Shown: piece after piece, positions 46,776 through 57,052 of the stretch
Numbering within the stretch: the first letter of the stretch is position 1
Layout: each line of letters starts with the position of its first letter
Source: Calophaca sinica
Lineage: Eukaryota > Streptophyta > Magnoliopsida > Fabales > Fabaceae
Direction of reading: 5' to 3'
Length of the DNA: 64,000 nucleotides
NCBI GenBank assembly: GCA_037113605.1
Contig: CM073733.1
Span: 34,005,501 to 34,069,500, forward strand
The notes under the pieces: generated by a model
Told to the model about the DNA's origin: nothing
Database searches by the model: none
What the model saw: the letters and a program-made list of their open reading frames with translations, nothing else
Program-made: the position numbers and the translations under genes

Positions 46776-49315
46776 ATGACAAAAACCCCATTCACAGGAA
46801 AAGTTGAAAGGGCTAGTGATCTTTTGGGCCTCATACATACTGATGTATGTGGACCACTAAACACATTAGCCAGAGTAGGGTTTCAGTACTTCATCACATT
46901 TACTAATGATTATAGTAGATATAGACTTGTGTATCTCATGAAACACAAATCGGAATCCTTTGAAAAGTTCAAAGAATTCAAGAATGAAGTACAAAACCAA
47001 CTAGGTAAGAATATTAAAACCCTTTGATCAGATCGAGGTGGTGAATATTTGAGCCTAGAATTTGATGATCATCTGAAAGAGTGTGGGATCCCATCCCAAC
47101 TCACCCCTCCTGGAACACTATAATGGAATGGTGTTTCTGAAAGGAGAAACCGAACCTTGTTGGACATGGTACGGTCTATGATGAGTCATGCGGATCTTCC
47201 GAATTCCTTCTGGGGACATGCTCTATTAACTGCAACTTTCACACTTAACTGTGTTCCATCCAAAACAGTGGAAAAGACACCATATGAGATATGGACTGGC
47301 AAGAAACCCGGTATGTCTTTCATAAAGATTTGGGGCAGTTAAGTATATGTGAAACGACATGTTTCCACTAAGCTTGAGCCCAAATCTGATAAATACTTCT
47401 TTGTGGGGTATCCTAAAGAAACCAAGGGATACTACTTTTACAATCCTTCTGAGGGCAAAGTGTTTGTCGCTCGAACTGGTGTATTCCTAGAAAGGGAATT
47501 CATTTCCAAAGGAATCCGTGGGAGGAAAGTAGAACTTGAAGAAATTCAAGCATCACAGAGTAGCGACACACCTGTGGAGGAACAAGAGCAGCCTACACAA
47601 GATGTTGTAATAGAACAACCTGCTCAAGTAACACAAGACTAGCGTAGGTCAAGCAGGATATGTCACCAACCCGAGAGATATGGATTTCTCATGACTCAGC
47701 AGGGTGATGTATTTCTCATGGATCAAGATGAGCCTGTGACTTACTAGGAGGCCATTATTGGCCCTGAATATGAGAAGTGACTTGAGGCCATGAAATCTGA
47801 GATGGATTCCATGTACACTAACCAGGTATGGACCTTGGTAGAGCCACCTGAAGGGGATACTCCCATAGGGTGCAAGTGGGTCTTCAAAAAGAAGATCGAC
47901 ATGGATGGTAAGGTTCATACCTATAAGGTGCAACTGGTTGCTAAGGGTTTCAAGCAAATTCATGGTGTAGACTATGATGAAACTTTTTCACCAGTTGCGG
48001 TGCTTAAATCTGTTCAGATATTACTTGCCATCGCTGCATACCATGACTATGAAATATGGCAAATGGATGTCAAGACTGCTTTCCTTAATGGAAATCTCCT
48101 TAAGGATGTGTACATTACACAACCTGAAGGCTTTGACACTTCAGATGATGCCAAGAAAGTATGCAAGTTACAACGATCAATCTATGGATTAAAGCAAGCT
48201 TCCAGAAGTTGGAATCTTCGTTTTGATGAAACTGTAAGACAGTTTGGATTCATAAAAAATGAAGATGAACCTTTTGTTTACAAGAAGATTAGTGGAAGCA
48301 TAGTTGTATTCCTAGTGTTATATGTGGATGACATAAGGAAACGACATCCCTACTTTGTAACAAGTTAAGACTTGGTTAGGGAATTGCTTTTCTATGAAAG
48401 ATTTGGGTGAAGCTACCTACATATTAGGAATCAGGATCTATAGAGATAGACCGCAAAGATTGCTTGGCTTGAGTCAAAGTACATACAGAGACAAAGTCCT
48501 GAGACGCTTTAATAAGCATGATTCCAATAAAGGATTCCTGCCTATGACACATGGCGTATGCTTATCAAAAGCACAATCCCCTTCGACTCAGGAAGAAAGG
48601 GATCGCATGAATAAGATTCCATATGCATTTGCAATTGGATCTATCATGTATGCCATGTTGTGTACTCGACCAGATGTCTCGTATGCCTTGAGCACAACGA
48701 GCAGGTACCAGTCTGATCCCGATGATGGTCATTGGGTTGCTGTCAAGAACATCCTTAAGTACTTAAGAAGAACTAAGGATTCATTCTTGATATATGGAGG
48801 TCAGGAAGAGCTCGATGTAATAGGTTACACCGATGCTAGTTTCCAGACAGATAAAGATGATTCTAGATCGCAATCTGGTTATGTGTTTTGCCTAAATGAT
48901 GGCGTTGTGAGCTGGAAGAGTTCAAAGCAGGAAATAGTCGCTGATTCTACTACAGAGGCCGAGTATATTGTTGCTTCCAATGCAGCAAAGGAGGCTGTTT
49001 GGATCAAGAAGTTCATTACTGAACTTGGTACAGTTTCTAGCATTGTAGACCCCATTGATCTCTATTGTGATAACAATGGTGCCGTTGCACAAGAAAGGAA
49101 CCTAGATCTCACCAGCGATCCAAACACATACTTAGGCGCTTCCATCTCATTCGAGAGATTATCGATAGAGGAGATGTGGAGATATGCAGAGTACCAACAC
49201 TTGACAATGTTGCTGACCCACTTACAAAGCCTCTTACTCAACAGAAGCATGATGGTCATACTAGATCTATGGGTATTAGGTACATGCCTAATTGGCTCTA
49301 GTGCTTGTGGGAGAT
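46776..49315 (+). pseudogene. Copia element D integrase, RT and RNase H
   Basis: Frame 1 runs 46776-48368 with six in-frame stops: TGA 47025, TAA 47121, TAA 47340, TAG 47640, TAG 47745 and TGA 47778. Integrase shows LLGLIHTDVCGP (first Asp), SDRGGEYLS (second Asp) and NGVSERRNRTLLDM (Glu). RT shows WVFKKKIDMDGKVHTYK, QMDVKTAFLNGNL, IYGLKQASRSWNLRF and LYVDD near 48330. A frameshift then moves to 48394-49326: MKDLGEATYILGI, TDASFQTDKDDSRSQSGY, STTEAEYI and YCDNNGA (RNase H). It cannot make protein. Most stops can be explained by C to T or G to A changes. Confidence 0.92.
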
Positions 49316-50725
49316 TGTTGGTGTAAGCCCTAGAGGCCAATGTTTTTTAACTTAGAATTTGTATCATGCTATTTATCTATAATATGAGGCATTTCAATTA
49401 TTATGTTTGTTTTAACGTAATAAAGCCCTTAAGTAAAAGTTCGATTTTAATAGAATATCGAGTGGACGACTTGGTTGTGAGATACTATAGAACTTTACTA
49501 TTAAACATCTGTAGTCGAGTATTATTAAGGGCAATAATAATACATCAAGACTATTATGTGAGTGGACTGATAACCTTATCTCACAGGTTATAGATATGAG
49601 ATATCAAGTCATCGCATAGGTACACATTAGGGTAATTGTGTACTGGATTGACCCGCCATGAGAATACTATATAGTGTGTTATGTAAGTGTCATAAGTTAG
49701 TCTCATAGTGATAGTGGTGTATGCCACCCTTTGACCTGAAATCATTATGGTCCCTACATGAGGAGTTAAATGTTTTATTGCTGTGAAACATTGTCTGTAA
49801 CAGGACAATTATAAAGTCGGTTAATTGAGCACTCCACGAGTCATGCAGATGGACATGAGTGACCTAGATGAGATTTGCCCCTCCTACATAGCAGGAGTAA
49901 TATCTCTGGGCCCCTTGATAGAGTATGACTATAAAATGCATGACCATGCTGAAATAAGTCAATATAAGATATTGATTTTATTTGTTGTTATTAAGTCTGA
50001 TTGGGTATCAAGGAATATAATATTGAACTATACAAGGGTGACACATACTATGCCTTGTGTTCAATATAGATATAAGGGCAAAAGTGTAATTATACACATG
50101 ATCATTATCACCGAAAGGTTACGTCAAATCACTGGCATTCTTGTTACTTGGGTAGAGTGATGTGTTGCTAGACACCGCTCTCTGTTCATAATATTAAATA
50201 CTGATTTAATATTATTGCCAACTTTACGGGAACCTACAGGGTCACGCACGTAAGAACAGATTAATGGGAGATTAAAGATAAATGAGTAAGACTCATTTTA
50301 TTCAGTGGTGTGCTCTTATGACGCACCAGCATAAGTCAAGAGTAACACATCACACGGTAAGTTACGGTGCGCTAGGTTAGTCTTAAGTGGTTCTATAAAT
50401 ACAACACTTAAGCTGAAGTCAATTCACGGAATTTTACCCTAGCCGTACAGAGAGACCTTGTGTTTGTCGTGACTGTCGGTTCCATTCGTCAGCTAGCACT
50501 ATAGACGGTAGCCGCTCCTATTCGAAGGTTGTTTGTGTGGACTACGTAGAGACGTTGTCAGCTACACAATGTTCGTGATCATCGCCAGTTCTCATCTGCA
50601 AGGGTCTGCGCTGCAAGAGGTAACTCAAATAATCCCTGAATCATGATCATTCGCAAGGATCCTTGGAAGGAAAATTTTAATTTTTTCGCTGCGTTTTATC
50701 TGATTGTATGCACGATTTCCCTACA
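49316..50725 (+). repeat. 3' LTR of copia element D
   Basis: A 1410-bp LTR starting TGTTGGTGTAAGCCC after the purine stretch GTGGGAGAT, ending TTTCCCTACA. A TATA box (TATAAAT, 50394-50400) lies in its right third. Short ORFs inside are not conserved protein. Confidence 0.8.
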
Positions 50726-50730
50726 ATAAA

Positions 50731-53448
50731 TCCCAAGTGTCTGTCTTGTGTAAAGCATAAAGTTCTTCTGACATAGCCTGCTGCCAAAAGGGATTAAGAC
50801 TAGCCTCTTTATAGGAAGAGGGCTCAGACAAACTATGAATAGTGATTAGGAAAGAAGCAAAAGAATTGGAATAAGTGGAGTAAACATAATCTGGTAATTT
50901 AGTGGACTTACGATCACGTAAAGGATACCGAGGAGAAGGAGGAGGAGGAGTAGTTGCAGGATTAACAACTACAAGAGGTTCTTGAGGGGCCGTGGGGACG
51001 GAGGGAACATCTGGAGCTGTAGAAGTACTAGTGTCATCAACCCTGCAATTCTCAAAATCAAAGTCATCAACATCCATGGAAAAGGGATCAATACGTGTGA
51101 GATCAGACTTAGTGAGACCATGAGAGTTAGGAGGAATAGAGTAAAATGGTATATGCTCAAGGAATACAACATGACGGGAAACATATAGCTTTTGACTTGA
51201 AGGGTCATAGCAACGATAGCCCTTCTGGCCATCCCCGTAACCAAGGAAAACACATATCGTAGAACGAGAAGACAATTTACTACGTTCTACATGAGGGCGA
51301 AGGACAAAACAAGTGGAACCAAAGACTCTCAAGGACGAGTAATCAGGAACACAACCATATAATTTTTCATAGGGAGACAAACCTGATGTGACAAATGATA
51401 GAATTCTATTAATGGCATGAATAGCAATAAGAACAGCCTCACCCCAAAATTCACTTGAATCAGAGGCAGACAAAAGAAGGGACTGAGCAGTTTCAACAAT
51501 ATGCCGATGTTTTCTTTCAGCAACACCATTTTGTTTCGGGGTATCAGTACAAGAGGTTTAGTACAAGGTCCCATCAGAAACAAGTAACTCAGGGAATTTA
51601 TTAGAGGTATACTCACCTCCTAAATCACACCGAAAACACTTTATAACAGCATTATGTTAACCAAAGCACGAAACATGTGAAAAATACCAAAAAACTCATA
51701 ATGATGCTTCATAACATAATCCCAACAATAACGAGTACAATCATCAATGAAGGACACATAATATCTAGATCCACCTTGGTAGGAACCGGTGATGGACCCC
51801 ATGCATCAGAATGAACTAAATCAAAAGGTGCATTAGAAACTGAAACACTTTTGCTAAAGGGCAAAACAGAAAATTTAGCAAGTTTACAACCACAATAATC
51901 TGAAATATCATTTGTTTGTAACTTTTCTAAGGCACCAGTAGAAGCTAAGTATTTCAAACGAGAAGAGGAAACATGTCCAAGACGAGAGTGTCACAAATAA
52001 AAACTAAAAGAAGATGAACTCATATGAAAAGATGACAAGTCAACAGTAGAGACTGCAACATCTGGTACTTTCAGCTCATCCAGAAAGTAAAAATGGCCTG
52101 TCCCAATCAGCCTCCTGGATCACTGATCCTGCACATAACAATGAGTATGAGAAAACAAAACTAAATTACCAGAATCACATAACTGACCAGCAGAGGCAAG
52201 ACTCAATGTGAGGTTAGGAATGTAGTATACATATGAAAGAGATAAGTTAGATGTGGAAACAGACCCAGTGCCTGCTAATGGCATGAGAGTGCCATCAGCA
52301 GTCATGACAGACATAGGTGAGACATGGTTTAAAGACACAAAAGAGTTATAATCATATGACATATGGTGTGTTGCTCCAGAATCAAGTATCCATAAGGTTG
52401 AAGATATACCTGACGGGCTAGGGGAAGGCAAACCTTTAAAGGAGGAGGCAAACATGGCATGTGGCTGAGTGGCAAGAAACTTTTGGAACTGCTCAGCAAG
52501 ATCAGATACTTGAGGGGTCTCAGAAGAGGATACATGTCCAATACCAAGAGCATCTGGGGGAGGAGCAGCAGCAACAACATTTGATGAAAGGGTCTTGAAA
52601 TTTCTTTGATTCGACTGATTTGAAGGAGGGCGCCATTGAGAGGACTGTGGTGATTTCCCTAATTTTGGACATGTGCCTTCTAATGACCCTTTTTCTTACA
52701 ATAGCTGCAATAATCAGAACCAACCATCCCATGAGGCTTGCCTTTGTTAAAAGGAGCAGCAAAGACAGATAGAGTGAGAGTGGAGAGAACGCCTTTTTCA
52801 GAATGAGAATGAGACTTGAGTCGAATTTCTTCAGCCAACAACTCATTAACCACTGAATCAACACTTGGGAGAGGATTACGGTGTAAGATAGTCCCACGAA
52901 GACCTTCAAAATCATCCCTAAGAGCCATTAGAAATTGAACAAAACGTTGCTCTTCCCTTCGATTAGTATAAGGTGTGAAGACTTGTAATTGAACAGATTC
53001 AGTAAGTGCCAATTGATCCCATAGATTTGACATAGCAGAATAAAATTCTTGAATACTCATATTGTTTTGCTGAAGGGCCCGAATATCAATCTCCAACTGA
53101 TATTGTTTAGCAAAATTGGATTGTATATACAGTCGTGTCAAGTGATCCCAAACAGCCTTAGCAGGGTCAAATTTAGCAAGTTGCATGCCTATAGACTGTG
53201 AAACTGAGTTATTAATCCAAGTAATGATCTTCGAATTGTTAACTTCCCAATTTTCTAACTCCTTTTCATATTTAGTTGCATCATTTTCTTTATCTTTATC
53301 TGTGGGATTAAGAGATGTGCCCTCAACATAGCTCCACATTCTTTTTTCCTTTCAAATTTTTTTTCATCACATAGTGCCAGTAGGAAAAAATTTGTCCAGT
53401 CAATTGCACACCAATAGATCGAAGAGAATCATCTTTTTCAGTTGCCAT
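50731..53448 (-). pseudogene. Copia element C gag, protease and integrase half
   Basis: Gag starts at the ATG at 53448 (MATEKDDSLRSIGVQLTG). One extra A near 53340 shifts to the long frame MWSYVEGTSLNPTDKD, with ITWINNSVSQSIGMQL, LWDQLALTE and a knuckle start CSYCKKKGH (about 52685). Protease has WILDSGATHHMS (about 52385). The pre-integrase domain has RLGHVSSSRLKYL and DYCGCKLAKFS (about 51985-51880). Integrase shows LVHSDAWGPSP, GGEYTSNKFPELL and PKQNGVAERKHRHIVETAQS, then ends YPLRDRKSTKLPDY and HKTDTWDL at 50731. Several frameshifts and stops are present. Confidence 0.9.
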
Positions 53449-53525
53449 CCCTACGAATAGCAAATACCAAAAAAAAAAATCAAACTGCCACGCAAAATAA
53501 CCGAAACTCTGCGTCTGCTAAAACT

Positions 53526-53717
53526 TATTACTTCATAATAAGTTTTCAAAAAATTCAGATGTTACCATTTAATGTATACTAGTGTTTTGACCCGTGCCTT
53601 GCACGGGTTATCAATATTGATTTTGAACGTATTTAATGTGTAAATATAAGTTTGATAAAAAAATTAGAAAAGTTATTAGAATATCTGAATTTTTTGAAAA
53701 CTTATTATGAAGTAATA
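53526..53717. repeat. Perfect 35-bp inverted repeat across the Helitron end
   Basis: The arms 53526-53560 and 53683-53717 are exact reverse complements (TATTACTTCATAATAAG... and ...CTTATTATGAAGTAATA). They are separated by 122 bp that contain the Helitron terminus. One arm lies outside and one inside the element. Confidence 0.9.
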
Positions 53718-55735
53718 CACACACAAATATGCTACCTAGTTTTTAAATTAAAAGAAAAATTGTATAACACCATTAATAGTTATAAATATAGCCTATTAAA
53801 ATCATATAAAATGACCTTTAAGAATTACAATATAAACATAAAAAGAGTTGAGTACAACAAAAGTAGAAAGTAATAAAAATAAAAACATGTACACAATATT
53901 TCAGAAAAGTATATATTCAAATATTATATTAATGTATTTCTAGTAAAATAGTCGTCAAAAGTAATTTATATACTAATATTTAATCATATACAATATTCAA
54001 TTTCCTAACAATATATTTTTTAATCTTTAGTTTTAATATTAATAAATCTTTGCATAGTGATTAATATGTTTTTATTTAAAATATTCATCTTTTTATAATA
54101 TATTTTTATCCTCAGTATATCCCATTTTTATTTATAATTAATTTTATGACTCACATATCAATAAACTTTTTGTAAATTTCTTATTTCTATATATCGTAAG
54201 TATTTGCCTTCAAATCTTAATACGCTTTGAAAAAATATTTTATGTAATAAAATTTTATATTTTGCAACATATTTTGTAAATATATATGGATTTAGAGTAT
54301 GTCTACCAATGATGAAGGTAATGATGTTGGGATGATCATGATTAATATATAATTATTCTTAGAGTTGCAGTAAAATAAATACATCAGATAAAATGAATGG
54401 AACTATAACAAATAAAGAAGAGAAAACTGATAAAAAAATTAATTACCTGTCGTAGGAATTAATTCGTTAAAAAAAAACTATAGTAGAAATTAAGAATAAA
54501 AAAAAGTTAAATTATATGATGATATAAAATTTTAAAATGTATAAGACTTTATTAATATAATTTTATTTAATGTAGTAAATAAATGAGAAAGAATTATAAT
54601 TGTAAATAAATACAATTTAACTTTTTCTTTGCATAAAAATATCTAAAAATTATCATTAGATTAGTTTATATAGAAAATTACTATTTAATATTAAATACGT
54701 TATTTTTTAAATATTTATGTAAACATATTGTGGTTTTCAAAAGATATCACTTAAATTATTGTTACTTTTTTTATATAACACTTAAATGATTATTTTGTGA
54801 ATTTGAATTCTCACAGACCTAAATTTATAAACATTTAAGCAAATATTTTATACTATGTGCTAATATTAAATAAAAATAGTAGAAGAATTATATTTACTCA
54901 ATTTTTCTTCATAATCTATATATGCCGAGCCATTAAGTAATACAGTAAAAAATAATATTAATTTGAATGAATCTATTATCTATGCTTTAAATCTGTAATT
55001 GATCAGAATCAGATTATCAAGATGTTATTATTCCTAGTCAAAAAAAAGATGTCATTAGTTGTAATATTTGCTCAATAATGTTCAACCAAAACAATCTCTC
55101 CAATTTTAAATTTCATTTTTGTTCTCAAAGGCAATCTTATATTTATCTTATAAAAGTTTTTTTTTATTTTTTTAATATATATGACATTTGAAGTTTGCTT
55201 GCTAGCTTTTTTTTACAGCTTATATGTTTTTAGATAGTGCAAAAGACTTAAATAAGAAATTTATAGAAAGAAAAATTAATTTAACTACAGAGAAAATAAA
55301 AAGTAATCTAAGAGGTTATCAAACATACCTCCATAGTTTAATAACATCATACTATTGAATTGAAATTACAACCGAAAATAGAGAAGACGTGCACTTGAGA
55401 GAAGAAATTTCGAACAATAAAAGAAGGGAGAGAGAGGGAGAGAGTTATAATTCATTAATAATATAATAAAAGATATTAAAAGTATTAATTCATATTCAAA
55501 ATTAAAATATTTGAAATAATATCGACACAATTATAAAAATTATTCATTTCTTACCATATTTGAAATGAAAAATCAATAAATCAAAATCATGATTGATATG
55601 CTTTAATAATGGCTGATTAAAATAATAAAAATAAAAATAAAATAAATAGCTTTAGGTAAAAAAAATATCTATAATTTTGACACGTGACATTGTCTTACGT
55701 GTCAAAATTTCATTTTATATAATATAATATATAGT
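53579..55735 (-). mobile_element. Non-autonomous Helitron, about 2.15 kb
   Basis: On minus the 3' end is a GC-rich hairpin ACCCGTGCAAGGCACGGGT (53608-53590), seven bases, then CTAG (53582-53579) and a T, which is the Helitron 3' rule (hairpin, CTRR, insertion before T). The 5' end is placed near 55735, where minus reads ACTATATATTATATTATA and then AAATTTTGACACG, as in many plant Helitrons; the first TC seems mutated. The interior is very AT-rich with no helicase or Rep gene. Confidence 0.7.
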
Positions 55736-56857
55736 AAATAAGAACACTACTCTGTTCATATCAACAGGTTTAGTGTAGAGCTAGCACACACCACACTATC
55801 ACTGTGCAACAACCCAACCCCCAGGCCATTCTTGCACCCGCGTCTCAACTGCAACCAAGATGCCAAAAATTTAATATTTTTACATTCCGAAACTTATCTT
55901 TCAGAATGTAAACAATTCAAAATAAAAATAAAACTTTCAGAACTTAAATTCCGTAACGCATAATTTTGTTCTGAAAATTAAATTTTAATGTTTAAAAAGT
56001 AAAAAATAAAATCCAAAATTTAATTTCTGAAATACAGATTTATGCATTATGAAATGAAATTTCTAAGAAGTAAAAATAACATGAATTCTGGAATTTAATT
56101 TTCAAAACTTACTGTAACTAAGTTCCAAAAATAAGCTTCCACAAAGCTGTACTCTAGGACAAGAAATATTGAAAGGGGTTTATAAGAAAAAAAATGGTGC
56201 AAAAAGTAACCCCCAGCATGTATCTGATCTGATCTTGGAGGATAAAAGTCCACCCTAGAAAGTGAGAAAACTTTTCTAGTAACATGGAAAAAAAAATAGT
56301 AGCATGAAAACAAAACAAAACAAGATGATAACTCGCAAAACAAAAAGATAAATCACGAGTCCTGTTAATTTATTACTTAGAACAATTAATAACACTCTTT
56401 TAAGTTTTTATTATTATTGGGTGATATTTACATAGATCCTATTAAATCACCTGAGTCTTATTTTTCATTTAGTGATGAAGTTTATTTTCAAAATGATGAA
56501 ACTCATATAATATAAATTTCACTCAATAATAAAGATAATGTTGAAAAGAGTGTTAGAAAATGTATCGAGAGTGTTAATAGTGTCTTTCTTCCTTAACTTT
56601 TATTTTTGTCAAAAAATCAATAATAATATTTAGTTTTTTTTTTACAACAATAACAATATTTAGTTGAAAAATGGTTATGCATAAAACAAATATCATAAAA
56701 AAAAAACTTTTCCATGATTTTCTTACATGGAAGTTTTCGTGTGGACTTCTTAACATGTGATTCAGACGCCACGGAGGCACGGAGTGAGCAAAAACCAAAA
56801 AGCGAAAACAAAAAATTGACGCTGAGCGAAGATTCTAGAGCCCCTTGTCTAAAAAAA
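55736..56857. other. Gene-free region with a cluster of TTTCAGAA-type motifs
   Basis: At 55880-56110 the words TTCCGAAA, TTTCAGAA, TTCTGAAA and TTCTGGAA recur at 20-60 bp intervals on both strands. The rest is AT-rich and non-coding. Minus-strand ORFs here show no family features. Confidence 0.4.
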
Positions 56858-56879
56858 ATAATAATAATAAATAATAACA

Positions 56880-56922
<43 letters not shown>
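56858..56922. repeat. (TAA)n microsatellite
   Basis: An almost uninterrupted ATA/TAA trinucleotide run just upstream of the CPN10 promoter region. Confidence 0.95.
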
Positions 56923-56959
56923 GATATCAAAATTTAAAACACAACATAAACCCTGTGTA

Positions 56960-56967
56960 AAACCCTA
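56960..56967 (+). promoter_or_regulatory. Telo-box upstream of CPN10
   Basis: AAACCCTA occurs 86 bp before the start codon, with a related AAACCCTG at 56948. Telo-boxes are common near the 5' ends of plant housekeeping, ribosomal and mitochondrial-protein genes. The role here is inferred. Confidence 0.5.
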
Positions 56968-57052
56968 GCAACAAGTGCCTCAGATTTGTAGAGAAAAGAG
57001 TCTACAGTTCAATACTACTTCGTTCTCTCTTCCTTTGTGTTGTGTAGTCTGA

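Larger units (their letters stand above)
46766..50725 (+). mobile_element. Copia element D, 5'-truncated, inserted in element C
   Basis: The insert begins TGTAGGAAAG inside the pre-integrase coding region and ends at its 3' LTR with TTTCCCTACA. The 5' LTR, gag, protease and half of the pre-integrase domain are absent. It is flanked by CTAAA (46761-46765) and ATAAA (50726-50730), which can be read as a 5-bp target duplication with one mismatch. Removing it restores the reading frame of element C. The two ends form a short inverted repeat (TGTAGG..CCTACA), as LTR ends do. Confidence 0.82.
45155..53448 (-). mobile_element. Ty1/copia element C, interrupted by element D, 5' LTR lost
   Basis: The minus-strand order is gag (53448), protease, integrase (to 50731), then RT and RNase H (46760-45338) and a short 3' LTR (45155-45325). 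The two coding halves join exactly if the insertion 46766-50725 is removed: the peptide reads HKTDTWDL then VPLPPGKRAIGS. The 5' LTR is not found right of 53448, where Helitron-associated sequence begins. Confidence 0.88.

Noticed and set aside
45155..53448. Opposite-strand copia pieces as a misassembly
   Set aside because: Removing 46766-50725 rejoins the element C reading frame exactly, which a random misjoin would not do.
53590..53608. GC-rich palindrome read as a terminator or operator
   Set aside because: Its position seven bases from CTAG, followed by T on that strand, fits a Helitron 3' hairpin better.
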